Origin: an uncultured Pseudomonadales bacterium
GTDB lineage: Bacteria > Pseudomonadota > Gammaproteobacteria > Pseudomonadales > CANNCY01
Length of the DNA stretch: 64,000 bases
Assembly (NCBI GenBank): GCA_947503335.1
Contig: CANNCY010000002.1
Location: forward strand, 310,001 to 374,000
Reading direction: 5' to 3'
A program made the translations under genes and the position numbers. This document shows positions 25,093-37,288 of this stretch, piece after piece. Every line of letters begins with the position of its first letter. Positions within the stretch are counted from its first letter, which is position 1. Under the pieces are notes generated by a model. The model saw nothing but the letters and a program-made list of their open reading frames with translations, had not been told where the DNA came from and made no database searches.

Positions 25093-25784
25093 GCAGACAC
25101 CTCATTAAAAGAATCTGAAGCGATCACACCATCTCGTAAATCAATTACACGCTTACAACGCCCAGCAATTTCGCTCTCATGAGTCACTATGACAATTGTT
25201 TGCCCTTCTTGATGTAACGCTTCGAACAAATTCATAATCGCATCAGTAGTCTTTGAATCTAGATTACCTGTTGGTTCGTCAGCCAATAAAATATCTGGCT
25301 TTGTAACTAAGGCTCGTGCGATAGCCACCCGCTGGCGCTGACCACCAGACAACTGAGCAGGTATATGATCGGCGCGATCATCAAGCTCAACGTGTTTTAA
25401 CGCCTCTAACGCACGTCGTTTACGCTCTTTTAGGGGGATTCCTGAAAATATTAGCGGTTGCGCAACGTTGTCTAACGCCGTCATCCGTGGCATTAGGTTA
25501 AAACTTTGAAAGATAAATCCAATGTGTTGGTTGCGAACCTGGGCCAATCTGTTTTCATCAAACTGGCTAACGTCTTCACCGCTTAACAAGTATTGCCCAG
25601 CTGTAGGCTTATCTAAACAGCCCAAGATGTTCATCAATGTTGACTTGCCCGAGCCAGAGGGGCCCGTTAAGGCGACAAACTCATTGGTATTTACAATTAG
25701 GTCTAAGCCATTCAATACATCCACTGCTTGGTCGCCCATAAGGTAGCGTTTACCAATGGCTTCGAGCTTAATAACCTGTGACAT
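25089..25784 (-). CDS. MacB/LolD-type ABC transporter ATPase
   Basis: 231 residues with all ABC motifs: Walker A GPSGSGKST (41-49), the Q-loop in FIFQSFNLMPR, signature LSGGQRQRVAIARAL, Walker B ILLADEPTG and switch His in IVIVTHE. The closest type is the lipoprotein/macrolide-peptide group (LolD, MacB, YknY). It powers the adjacent FtsX-type permease; the two genes overlap by 4 bases. Start ATG 25784 is two bases after the adaptor stop. Confidence 0.95.
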   Translation of the reverse strand: MSQVIKLEAIGKRYLMGDQAVDVLNGLDLIVNTNEFVALTGPSGSGKSTLMNILGCLDKPTAGQYLLSGEDVSQFDENRLAQVRNQHIGFIFQSFNLMPRMTALDNVAQPLIFSGIPLKERKRRALEALKHVELDDRADHIPAQLSGGQRQRVAIARALVTKPDILLADEPTGNLDSKTTDAIMNLFEALHQEGQTIVIVTHESEIAGRCKRVIDLRDGVIASDSFNEVSA

Positions 25785-25786
25785 AG

Positions 25787-26950
25787 CTAGCTCTCGGTTA
25801 CTTCACTGGGTTCACTAAACTCAAGCTGCTGCCCTTCTTTGAGGGCATGAAGTCTTCTGAAGGGGCCTACTACGATTGTTTCTGATTCGACCAAACCTTC
25901 TACTACCTGCTGAAGCTCATCAGAGCTAGCACCAATAACCACATCGCGCTTAACTGCCTTGTCGTCTTCAACTACGTATACGTAACGATTCTCACCGTCA
26001 CCTAAGATTGCTTCAATCGGCACCGCTATAGTATCTGACAGTGCGTCATCAAAAATCTCTACGCGGCAACTTAGGCCTGAAAATAACGTTTTCTCTTTGG
26101 TATCTGTTAGCTTTAACCGTACTTTAAAGGCCAGACCTTGACGCCCTGGATACTGCCTTGCAGCCGAACCAATCATCTCAACCTGTGCTGATAGGGGCGT
26201 GTCAGGGTAAGCAACCGAAAACACGTCAGCCATCTGCCCTAACTGCAAAGCGGCGATATCAGCCTCATCTACATAGACTTCGGTTATTAAGTCTTGCCCG
26301 CTCGCAATCGTCATCATCGACGAACCAACAATATTAGTAGTGCCAGCGATAACCGTTTCACCCACTTTAATATCTAGTGTTGTAACGATACCTTTAATAG
26401 GCGCTCTAATTTCAGTTTTACTTAGCATGTCTTTCGCTTTAGCCAAACGCGCATTGGCTTGCGCTAAAGAATGGCGATTAGCTGCTAAATCAGTTTTAGC
26501 TACCGCATGGTTATGAGCGAAAGTTTCGATCGTTTCTTCACCGACACTACCCTTTTTAAATAGTTCTCGTTGGCGTATTAACAATCGCTGAAGGTGTGCA
26601 ATCTGTTGCTCTTGCCGCTCGATAGCAATCTCTTGCATACGCACAAACGCAGTCTGCTGCTCTACCTCTTGCGCGAAAGCTTCGGGGTCGAGGCGCATTA
26701 ATAACTGCCCTTGATCGACCGCATCACCTTCTTCAACTAGTAGTTCAACTACCTTGCCAATCACTTCGCTACGTAGCTGAACCTCTTCACGAAAAGCAAT
26801 CTGGCCCGACGCTATAACACTTGAGCGCACATCACCTTTAGCGACGGTAGCGACATCGACTTCTTTTATGTCAGTACCGCCCGTGGCACTTCGAATAATC
26901 CCTATTGCTATCAAAGCCACAACAGCGGCTATCACCATCCAAGGTTTCAT
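25787..26950 (-). CDS. HlyD/MacA-type periplasmic adaptor
   Basis: 387 residues. One N-terminal membrane anchor (about 4-22) is followed by a lipoyl-like half motif (IAFREEVQLRSEVIGKVVEL), an alpha-helical hairpin rich in Q and E (about 90-170), the second lipoyl half (IRAPIKGIVTTLDIKVGETV) and a beta-barrel/membrane-proximal part. The layout is that of MacA/YknX. No TolC-like outer-membrane gene is in the window, so either a distant TolC serves or the complex acts only at the inner membrane and periplasm. Confidence 0.9.
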   Translation of the reverse strand: MKPWMVIAAVVALIAIGIIRSATGGTDIKEVDVATVAKGDVRSSVIASGQIAFREEVQLRSEVIGKVVELLVEEGDAVDQGQLLMRLDPEAFAQEVEQQTAFVRMQEIAIERQEQQIAHLQRLLIRQRELFKKGSVGEETIETFAHNHAVAKTDLAANRHSLAQANARLAKAKDMLSKTEIRAPIKGIVTTLDIKVGETVIAGTTNIVGSSMMTIASGQDLITEVYVDEADIAALQLGQMADVFSVAYPDTPLSAQVEMIGSAARQYPGRQGLAFKVRLKLTDTKEKTLFSGLSCRVEIFDDALSDTIAVPIEAILGDGENRYVYVVEDDKAVKRDVVIGASSDELQQVVEGLVESETIVVGPFRRLHALKEGQQLEFSEPSEVTES

Positions 26951-26965
26951 ACTATGTGCTCAGCC

Positions 26966-27679
26966 TTACATTAACGAAATTGACCACATAATGATCGAGG
27001 GCATACTAGCGATTAAAACCGCACTAACAGCGCGATGACCATTTTGAATGAGCGCAACAGCCATTAGTAGCAGAGCCACAATTGAAAACAGATCGATTGA
27101 CGTCATTAATCGGTATAGATCATGCCCATACGGGAACTGTGTAACCAACGCATTAAGATTAGTAACAGCCAGCATCTCTGGCATGATTTGACCAGAGCTA
27201 TCTACTAGTACGTGCGCAATGGCGCCTAACCCAGTGATTGCGCCAAACACACTGCTATAAGCAACCACTGCAAACCAGGTTTTAAAGCTGCGCTGCTCTG
27301 TACCCGCGATACGGTTTGCCAACAACAAATACCCTGAGAAAATCGCCATAACAATCGGAATCGCAACGATTACACTTACGACCGACATGGCCATCATGCC
27401 GGTAGTACCCATCGACGTCATACCGGTGATCATTTGCTCGGCTTCGGCACTCGCCATAGGCTCAGCCATAACACTAACAAAATAATTAAAGTCTACGCTT
27501 TGCCAGTAAAGCACCTGCGCAATCACAGACGGCACAATAATTAGCAGCAAAACCCAGATAATTCCGGTGGGCTGATTTAGAATCGATGCAAAGGTTGCTG
27601 ATGGCTCTGTTACTAAGCCTTTGATGCGTGCAAAAATAGAAGTACCCATTACAGGCATGGTTGTGTGAGGCGCTGACAT
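26966..27679 (-). CDS. Yip1-family membrane protein (YknW-like)
   Basis: 237 residues. A short cytoplasmic start contains FARIKGLVTEPSATFASIL, the usual N-terminal signature of bacterial Yip1 proteins, followed by five hydrophobic segments (for example IIWVLLLIIVPSVIAQVLY and MAMSVVSVIVAIPIVMAIF). It is the first gene of the six-gene operon and lies 15 bp before the adaptor. In B. subtilis the Yip1 protein YknW is encoded just before yknXYZ and helps assemble that transporter. The same position and length here support the same role by inference. Confidence 0.85.
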   Translation of the reverse strand: MSAPHTTMPVMGTSIFARIKGLVTEPSATFASILNQPTGIIWVLLLIIVPSVIAQVLYWQSVDFNYFVSVMAEPMASAEAEQMITGMTSMGTTGMMAMSVVSVIVAIPIVMAIFSGYLLLANRIAGTEQRSFKTWFAVVAYSSVFGAITGLGAIAHVLVDSSGQIMPEMLAVTNLNALVTQFPYGHDLYRLMTSIDLFSIVALLLMAVALIQNGHRAVSAVLIASMPSIIMWSISLM

Positions 27680-27775
27680 GTTAGATCCCTTTAAACATTA
27701 TTGTCGTTAATGTGATTGTGTATGGTTGTGATAGATCAGTCAATCAACGATTTATAGTCAACATAGAGGCCCGGC

Positions 27776-27818
27776 GATAAGTGTGTTAAACCACTTGTGT
27801 GATATGGTCTCACTTATC
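27776..27818. promoter_or_regulatory. Split inverted repeat between the Yip1 operon and ybaN
   Basis: GATAAGTG at 27776-27783 is matched by CACTTATC at 27811-27818 with 27 bp between. It lies in the promoter region shared by the divergent operon and ybaN. It may be a factor-binding pair or chance. Confidence 0.3.
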
Positions 27819-27845
27819 CTGCCAAGATAAATCGATACTGTAATA

Positions 27846-28211
27846 ATGAAGAAACTTATTTCACTGCTTTTAGCCTACCTATTTTTAGGCCTCGCGATCA
27901 TTGGCATCGTACTGCCCGGCGTGCCCACTGTGCCTTTTTTATTACTGTCGGCCTGGTTTGCTGCTAAAGGTTCAAAACGGTTGCACGAATGGCTATACGC
28001 ACACCCTAAATTTGGCAGTATTCTTATTAACTGGAAGCAGGAACGGGCAATTTCTCGTAAGAGCAAAGTAACAGCCGTTGTGATGTTAATCGCTAGCTGG
28101 TCTATCCTGTTTGCGTTGGGTGCAAGCCAGGTACTGCTTATAAGTTTGGCCATTCTTTTTATTTGTGTATCTACCTTTGTCGTGACACGCAATGAGCCCA
28201 CCCAGCGCTGA
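27846..28211 (+). CDS. ybaN: YbaN-family (DUF454) inner-membrane protein
   Basis: 121 residues, close to the usual DUF454 length. It starts KKLISLLLAYLFLGLAIIGI, then the family signature VLPGVPTVPFLLLSAWFAAK and RLHEWLYAHPKFG, with a final pair of hydrophobic segments (VTAVVMLIASWSILFALG, VLLISLAILFICVSTFVV). Function is unknown. It is a single gene, divergent from the Yip1-led operon. Confidence 0.9.
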   Translation: MKKLISLLLAYLFLGLAIIGIVLPGVPTVPFLLLSAWFAAKGSKRLHEWLYAHPKFGSILINWKQERAISRKSKVTAVVMLIASWSILFALGASQVLLISLAILFICVSTFVVTRNEPTQR

Positions 28212-28333
28212 ACACAAGCATAGATAACTTCGCTCGCTAACATGAATATTTCTTGCCCTCACGTCCATAAATTTCTACTGACGCATTAGGTTTATTCACG
28301 TACTCTCACTATGCATCCTTAGAGGAATCGATA

Positions 28334-29677
28334 GTGAACAATAATAAAATAGCACTTAGTACAAAATTCTATTATGGCTTCGGCGCCCTAGGTAAAGATT
28401 TTGCCTGCGCTCCCATTTACATTTTTTTGATGTACTACTTTACCGATGTGGCAAAGATTTCGGCCGCGTATGTGGGTGTCGTCTTTTTAGCCGCCCGCAT
28501 TATTGATGCCATTACTGACCCTTTAATGGGCATGATCGTAGATAACACGCGCTCTAAGTTTGGCAAGTTTAGACCCTGGATCGTTATTGGCACCTTCATC
28601 AACGCCTTTGTTCTTATCGGCCTATTCTCTACCCATATGATCGAGGGCCCTCTGCTGTATATCTACGCAGCGGCGATATATATCCTTTGGGGCGTTACCT
28701 ACACGATCATGGATATACCCTATTGGTCGATGATTCCTTCTTTATCAGACTCGCGCCCCGAGCGTGAAAAACTAGTGGTCTGGCCAAGAATATTTGCTAG
28801 TTTTGCTTGGTTTGTTATTGGTGCCTATGGCCTAAAAATGGTGGGCTTTTTTGGCGGAGACGACGAGGGCGACGGATTCTTTAAACTATCTTTAATCATC
28901 GCCATGTTTTTTATGTTCAGTGCTGTGGTGATGTTCTATAAGGTTGAAGAAACCGTTCACAACGCAGGTAAGACCACCGAAAAATTCTCTGTTAAAGACG
29001 TGTGGCGCATTATTAGCTCTAACGATCAATTAAAAGCCTTGATTGCCACCGTACTCGCCTTTCAAGTGGCCAACATGCTGATTGGTGGCTTTGCGATCTA
29101 TTACTTCACCTATGCGCTTGGCGACAAAGAGCTATTTGCAACCTATATGCTTGCGGCTGGCGGTGCCGAACTAGTAGGTGTGTTTGTGTCGCCTTGGCTA
29201 GCACGACTCATTGACCGCCGCTATCTATGGGCGATCGCTTGTTCGCTACCCGTTGTATCTAGCTTATTACTCTTTAGCATGAACGTCACTGACCCAGGCA
29301 ATACGACGCTAATCATTATGGCAGGAATAAGCCTTAAGCTAGGGGTTGGGTTACAGAATGTTTACCAAACCGTTATGTTGGCCGACGTGGTCGATTACGG
29401 CGAATTCAAAACAGGAATGCGCAGCGAAAGTATCATTTTCTCTATTCAAACTATGCTAGTCAAAGCCGCTGGCGCACTAGGCGGTTTTATCACTGGTATT
29501 GGCTTAGCGATTATCGGCTATGTGCCCGACGCAGTACAAACACCCGATACAGTGTTTGGCCTTCAGGTATTGATGATCGCAGCACCCGCGTTATTGATGA
29601 TTATGAGCGCCTTAATTTATAGAGCATTCTATCGTCTGCACCACGGCTTTGATAAAGCTCAATTCGAAACCATCTAA
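28334..29677 (+). CDS. GPH-family sugar:cation symporter
   Basis: 447 residues with about twelve membrane segments. Signatures of the glycoside-pentoside-hexuronide family are FYYGFGALGKDFACAPIYIF at the N-terminus, RIIDAITDPLMGMIVDNTRS in helix 2, and LADVVDYGEFKTGMRSESII late in the protein. Start GTG 28334 is preceded by AGAGGA at good spacing. It is followed after 16 bp by LacZ, so the substrate is probably lactose or another beta-galactoside. No regulator gene is adjacent. Confidence 0.92.
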   Translation: MNNNKIALSTKFYYGFGALGKDFACAPIYIFLMYYFTDVAKISAAYVGVVFLAARIIDAITDPLMGMIVDNTRSKFGKFRPWIVIGTFINAFVLIGLFSTHMIEGPLLYIYAAAIYILWGVTYTIMDIPYWSMIPSLSDSRPEREKLVVWPRIFASFAWFVIGAYGLKMVGFFGGDDEGDGFFKLSLIIAMFFMFSAVVMFYKVEETVHNAGKTTEKFSVKDVWRIISSNDQLKALIATVLAFQVANMLIGGFAIYYFTYALGDKELFATYMLAAGGAELVGVFVSPWLARLIDRRYLWAIACSLPVVSSLLLFSMNVTDPGNTTLIIMAGISLKLGVGLQNVYQTVMLADVVDYGEFKTGMRSESIIFSIQTMLVKAAGALGGFITGIGLAIIGYVPDAVQTPDTVFGLQVLMIAAPALLMIMSALIYRAFYRLHHGFDKAQFETI

Positions 29678-29687
29678 ATAGAAGTAG

Positions 29688-32768
<3,081 letters not shown>

Positions 32769-32776
32769 AACAATAT

Positions 32777-33925
32777 ATGAATCAAGCAGCGCTATCGCTA
32801 CGAAAGCAACTACATCAGCATCCCGAATTGAGCAATGCAGAATATAGTACGGCGGCAACAATTGTCGAACGCTTTGGTAGCCTTAGCCCTGACGGCCAAG
32901 TGAGTGATCTAGGCGGTACCGGCGTTGCGTTTACCTTTGCTGCAAGCGATCAAGCGCTTGCCAACCAAGGCCCGACAACTGTCTTTCGCTGCGAACTAGA
33001 CGCCCTGCCGATTCAAGAGGTGAACACCTTCGAGCATCGTTCTGTTCACGACGGCGTGTCACATAAATGCGGCCACGATGGTCACATGGCGATTATCTAT
33101 TCAGTAGCCCAGTACCTAAGTGAAAATCGCCCTAGTACTGGGCGAGTTGTGCTGCTGTTTCAGCCCGCCGAAGAGACAGGCGAAGGTGCGCAAGCGGTAG
33201 TTGATAGCGAAAACTATTCGCTCATAAAGCCTGACTACTGCTTCGCCCTACATAATCTACCTGGCGCCCCCGCTGGGCAAGTACGTATTAAAGAAGGCCT
33301 TTTCAACTTTGCATCGATCGGGTTATCGATCACGCTGAAGGGTAAAGAGTCGCACGCGGCCCACCCTGAAGATGGTGACAGCCCTGCACTGATGATGTGT
33401 CAGATCATTGAAATGCTACAAACATTGGCAGAGCGGGTAGAGGGCGAACACTACATCACTGTGGTATCAGCACAACTAGGCGAGTACGGCTTCGGCACAG
33501 CGCCAGGCGATGCCTTAGTCACCGCCACCCTGCGCAGTACATCTAACGACGATCTAGACATGTTGGTAGCAACCGCTCGTGAGAATATCGATATGCTTAG
33601 CGAGCAGCATCAATACATTCAACACGATGTTAGTTTTAGCGACCACTTTACCACCTGTTTTAACTCACCCAAGGCAACCCAGATGGTGATCGACGCCTGC
33701 ACCAGTACAGGCACTGATTATCAAGTTATAGACCAGCCCTATCGATGGTCTGAAGACTTTGGCCGGTTGCTAGAAAGTGCTAACGAAGGTGCCATGTTTA
33801 CATTGGGCGCTGGTGAGAACTCGCCCCAATTACACAACCCCGATTATGATTTTAACGACCAACTGATCGAGGTAGCCAACAGGGTTTTTGTCGAATTAAT
33901 CGTGCGTATACACAATCGTTGCTAA
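32777..33925 (+). CDS. M20-family amidohydrolase (hippurate hydrolase / aminoacylase type)
   Basis: 382 residues. Begins LRKQLHQHPELSNAEYSTAA and shows the metal ligands in RCELDALPIQEV, HKCGHDGHM and FQPAEETGEGAQ (Glu-Glu pair), with a late His in SPQLHNPDYDF. The middle insertion (SHAAHPEDGDSPAL) is the dimerisation domain. Family enzymes cleave N-acyl amino acids or related amides. The 8-bp gap after lacZ implies one transcript, an unusual partner for a beta-galactosidase. The stop overlaps the convergent gene by 4 bases. Confidence 0.88.
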   Translation: MNQAALSLRKQLHQHPELSNAEYSTAATIVERFGSLSPDGQVSDLGGTGVAFTFAASDQALANQGPTTVFRCELDALPIQEVNTFEHRSVHDGVSHKCGHDGHMAIIYSVAQYLSENRPSTGRVVLLFQPAEETGEGAQAVVDSENYSLIKPDYCFALHNLPGAPAGQVRIKEGLFNFASIGLSITLKGKESHAAHPEDGDSPALMMCQIIEMLQTLAERVEGEHYITVVSAQLGEYGFGTAPGDALVTATLRSTSNDDLDMLVATARENIDMLSEQHQYIQHDVSFSDHFTTCFNSPKATQMVIDACTSTGTDYQVIDQPYRWSEDFGRLLESANEGAMFTLGAGENSPQLHNPDYDFNDQLIEVANRVFVELIVRIHNRC

Positions 33926-35448
33926 CTAATATTCGTATACATTAGGTTGCTCCTTGCGTATTCAATAGCTTGTATTTCTGTAAGCACTTTGGTGTCGCTA
34001 CTATTGGCCTGGTCGACATCATTTGCAATCAGCTTACCTAAATCATATATGAGGTGGGTGTACTCGGTATTTGATGCTTCGGCGATTGTAGTAGTACCCA
34101 CTTGATTACCATCGTATTGCTGAACAACTTCTTGCGCGAATGACTCGTTTAGGTGAAAGAACTGATATGACTGACTATCAAACATAGGCTGCCCACCACC
34201 AAATCGCCCTTCGTAATACCCCGCCGACAGCTTGTAGCTTTGATTTTGCTGCACAACACGTGCACCGTCGGTTTCTAAGATCTGTGTAGACTGAGAAAAC
34301 GCTAACTTAAAGCCGCTATATTCACTGACCTTGCCGTTTACTAAGTTGGGGCGATCTACACTAGACGAAAACTTAAAATTAAAATCAAGTAGCCCAGTCG
34401 TGCTATTGTCGGATGTCTGTTGAATCGCTGTAAGAGCCTGCGTCATTATTTGCTGCTGCGTGCTAGTGCCATTAGACTTTTCAACACTCGACTCGATTAA
34501 CTGTAGATAATTTGTGAGTGAAGCCTGCTGTATAGACTGTGACTGCTCGCCAATTGCATTAGCCTCATATGCATCAATGTTTAGCTTATTACCTAGGTAG
34601 CCAACCTGCAGATTTCGTGCGCCATCTGAGATACCTGTCGTTAAGGTAAACTGACTTTGAATACCATAATCGATAGACACCGATGTTAACTGATCAGAAG
34701 AGAATAAGTTTAGTGCCTCGATACTAGGAGATTCGCCGCTAATCAAGCTTTCATACAATGCCTCTATACCCTCACCTAGATCAGCAATTGCCGCCAGTTC
34801 GCTTTCATTAAGATCGCCATTTATTTTTAAGCTAAGTGACATCGCTGATGACGAAAAGTAATCGTATCCATCAGTAGTACCCTCATCAGTGTATCGTGAC
34901 AACTCAAATGACAGACGATCGCCTTGGGCAGTTTCGACATATAACTTAAACTGATCACTAGTAACCCGCGAATACAAACCATCAGACATACCTTGTACAG
35001 TAATACTGTCTGCATCGTCGCCGATATAGTCGACATCAGCTACTGTCTGCTCTTGAGGAACATTTAATGTAGCTAGTGCGCCTAGCCCCTTAAATATACC
35101 CTTGAAGTGACCATAGGCATGGCCGTGCCCCTGGCTATGGTCAAAGCTATGCCCGTGGCGCATCGCCTTGGTCATGAAGTTAGGAAATTTATCATCCGCT
35201 ATCATCGAGCGGCGCGATGGTCTAAAGCCATCTTCACGAGTACTTCGCTGAAATTCTCCTGTTCTTGAGTAAAGCTCAACACTAAATTCACTTTTGTACG
35301 ATTCGACGTCAATTTGATACGAAGGCGGTAGCTGTTGACTCTGTTCGCGAGCAGCTACTTGCTCTGTTGCATTAGATATAGGCGCCACATTAGATGCATC
35401 AGTGTCTTGCTGAATGCCGATGTTCGAAGTGATTCGAGGGATGTCCAT
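33922..35448 (-). CDS. Unknown protein with histidine-rich patch
   Basis: 508 residues with no clear signal peptide, no membrane segment and no family I can name firmly. About residues 95-120 form a His/Gly-rich patch (HGHSFDHSQGHGHAYGH), which could bind a metal. A central acidic helical motif (LKINGDLNESELAAIADLGE, then IEALYESLISG and ALNLF) resembles segments in other uncharacterised gammaproteobacterial proteins, possibly the DUF5610 type. The rest is rich in Q, S and T. Start ATG 35448 follows GGTGGGC. It is a single gene, convergent with the M20 gene and divergent from the methyltransferase. Confidence 0.7.
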   Translation of the reverse strand: MDIPRITSNIGIQQDTDASNVAPISNATEQVAAREQSQQLPPSYQIDVESYKSEFSVELYSRTGEFQRSTREDGFRPSRRSMIADDKFPNFMTKAMRHGHSFDHSQGHGHAYGHFKGIFKGLGALATLNVPQEQTVADVDYIGDDADSITVQGMSDGLYSRVTSDQFKLYVETAQGDRLSFELSRYTDEGTTDGYDYFSSSAMSLSLKINGDLNESELAAIADLGEGIEALYESLISGESPSIEALNLFSSDQLTSVSIDYGIQSQFTLTTGISDGARNLQVGYLGNKLNIDAYEANAIGEQSQSIQQASLTNYLQLIESSVEKSNGTSTQQQIMTQALTAIQQTSDNSTTGLLDFNFKFSSSVDRPNLVNGKVSEYSGFKLAFSQSTQILETDGARVVQQNQSYKLSAGYYEGRFGGGQPMFDSQSYQFFHLNESFAQEVVQQYDGNQVGTTTIAEASNTEYTHLIYDLGKLIANDVDQANSSDTKVLTEIQAIEYARSNLMYTNIS

Positions 35449-35611
35449 ATGCCCACCATTTTTAGTCCATTCATTGGTATCGGCCGCTTACAGAAATCCT
35501 TAATCTGACATATTACTAAAAGTGATTAGGTTATCACTATAAAGACTTGGCGTTTCTTTAAAAGCTGACGCAACATGAGAGAACTAGGTATATGATTTGT
35601 GCGATTAGATT

Positions 35612-36421
35612 ATGCAAAAAAGACATCGAATACAGTTTCCTAAACGTGACTTTGCAAGCCAACAGCAAGACGAAACCTATTTCTTCTTACAAGACGGCAC
35701 CGAATCAAAAAAGATTCGTTTTCATGACTACCATGAAATATTTGCTACACCAGGTTTGTACGAACAACTATTTTATGATCGTCTAAAATGCGTCTCACCA
35801 GATAAGGTTGCGTCAATTCTAGAATCATCTATCAAACAGTCGAACGATCAATTCACCGAGTTGCGAGTGTTAGACCTTGGCGCAGGCAACGGCATGATGG
35901 GCGAAGAACTCAAGAACCGAGGTGCTGCCCGCATGATCGGCGTTGATATTATCCCCGAGGCCTATGACGCGACGCTTCGTGATCGCCCCGACGTTTATGA
36001 CGCTTACTACACTCAAGACCTTACGGCGTTAGACGATGACCAACGCGAAGAATTTAAGTCGTGGGACATCGATTGTCTTGTAACAGTAGCCGCGCTAGGG
36101 TTTGGCGACATCCCGGTTAAAGCATTTACAGAAGCATTTAACCTAGTTAAAGATGGTGGGTGGATTGCATTTAATATTAGAGATACATTCTTTGACGAAA
36201 GCGATAAATCTGGATTTTCTAAGATGATGCGTGAGCTTGTATTTTCAGAGCACCTAAGCATGTACCACATCGAGCGATATCGCCATCGCTTGTCAATCGA
36301 CGGCGAACCACTTTTCTATTACGCCATTGTAGGTCGAAAAAATTCAAACATCGCCGAGGCGAGTATCAATGATTCTGACAATCATGTAATCGACATTACC
36401 CAAGCTGCGTTGGCTAGCTAA
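35612..36421 (+). CDS. Class I SAM-dependent methyltransferase
   Basis: 269 residues. SAM motif I VLDLGAGNGMMGEELKNRG is near residue 88, the acidic ribose-binding motif is IGVDIIPEAYDATL, and later strand segments are IDCLVTVAALGFGDIP and LVKDGGWIAFNIRD. The N-terminal 70 residues are specific to this protein. The acceptor substrate is not indicated by motifs or context. Start ATG 35612 has no strong ribosome-binding site. The stop overlaps the convergent phosphatase gene by 4 bases. Confidence 0.85.
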   Translation: MQKRHRIQFPKRDFASQQQDETYFFLQDGTESKKIRFHDYHEIFATPGLYEQLFYDRLKCVSPDKVASILESSIKQSNDQFTELRVLDLGAGNGMMGEELKNRGAARMIGVDIIPEAYDATLRDRPDVYDAYYTQDLTALDDDQREEFKSWDIDCLVTVAALGFGDIPVKAFTEAFNLVKDGGWIAFNIRDTFFDESDKSGFSKMMRELVFSEHLSMYHIERYRHRLSIDGEPLFYYAIVGRKNSNIAEASINDSDNHVIDITQAALAS

Positions 36422-37281
36422 CCACATTCGCCTTTTGCAAACTCGTTGTAACGTGATGTAAACGCTGCTTCTAAGAACTGATTGAATAGAGCTCTAGATT
36501 TACGAGCCTGTTCAATCTTCTCTTTAGTCACCGATTTATCGACACCCTCGTACAAGTAGCTTGTTACTATCATGTCTCGATCGCGATAATGATTAGTCAT
36601 ATTCTCAATATTATTGGCACCATCATCTACGAAGAACACTGTGTCGTATGTTCGCTCTAGCTTATGGCTTAGTAAATCATCAAGTACCTGGCCTTTATTA
36701 AGACCCGACGACATTACAATGCCCGCTTGATAAGTAACCTTTCTTTGATTGCCCCGGCTATCAGGTAGGGTATAGGCTAACGCCTGATGAGGTTCTAACA
36801 AGTGCGAGGCTGCAAACTCAATTGAAGCTCGTTGTAACTCGCGCTCGGTGCCACCTCGATAGTCGGGAGAGCGTGACGTAAGCGCCATCACTGAATAATT
36901 TTTCTGAAACTCTGCAACCATTTGAGCTACACCAGATTCAGTAGGATGGTGCCTAGCTAGATCAAAGAACGTACCTAGTTTCGAGAAGATACAGCTGATC
37001 TTATCGCTATCATCAATGACGATAGGGTTACCTTGACCGTCTACCATCTCGCGACCACGAGACCAGTTATACCAGGTATCTCCACCGAAAAATTCGGCAG
37101 ACTCTAGCAGGGTGTCGTCAATATCAAAGACAATCAATACGCTACTATTAGGGTTTTGAGCCGAATAGCTTTCAACATCTGATGAAAACTCCTTTAACGA
37201 ACTAATACGTTTGCTTGTTGCGTCAGCCAGTGAGTCAACGGCAATCAAAAGTGTTAAGCAGATAGTAAGTATCGATTTCAT
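36418..37281 (-). CDS. DUF2608 HAD-family exported phosphatase-like protein
   Basis: 287 residues with signal peptide (about 1-20, ILTICLTLLIAVDSLA). HAD motifs are LIVFDIDDTLLES (DxD nucleophile pair near residues 53-55), motif II Ser/Thr in VMALTSRSPDYRGG, a Lys in the GLNKGQVLDDLL region, and the acidic motif IV in VFFVDDGANNIEN. DUF2608 proteins are periplasmic HAD-like enzymes without a fixed substrate. It lies 7 bp after the S1/P1 nuclease, so removal of phosphate from released nucleotides is a reasonable inference. Confidence 0.83.
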   Translation of the reverse strand: MKSILTICLTLLIAVDSLADATSKRISSLKEFSSDVESYSAQNPNSSVLIVFDIDDTLLESAEFFGGDTWYNWSRGREMVDGQGNPIVIDDSDKISCIFSKLGTFFDLARHHPTESGVAQMVAEFQKNYSVMALTSRSPDYRGGTERELQRASIEFAASHLLEPHQALAYTLPDSRGNQRKVTYQAGIVMSSGLNKGQVLDDLLSHKLERTYDTVFFVDDGANNIENMTNHYRDRDMIVTSYLYEGVDKSVTKEKIEQARKSRALFNQFLEAAFTSRYNEFAKGECG

Positions 37282-37288
37282 AGTGCCC

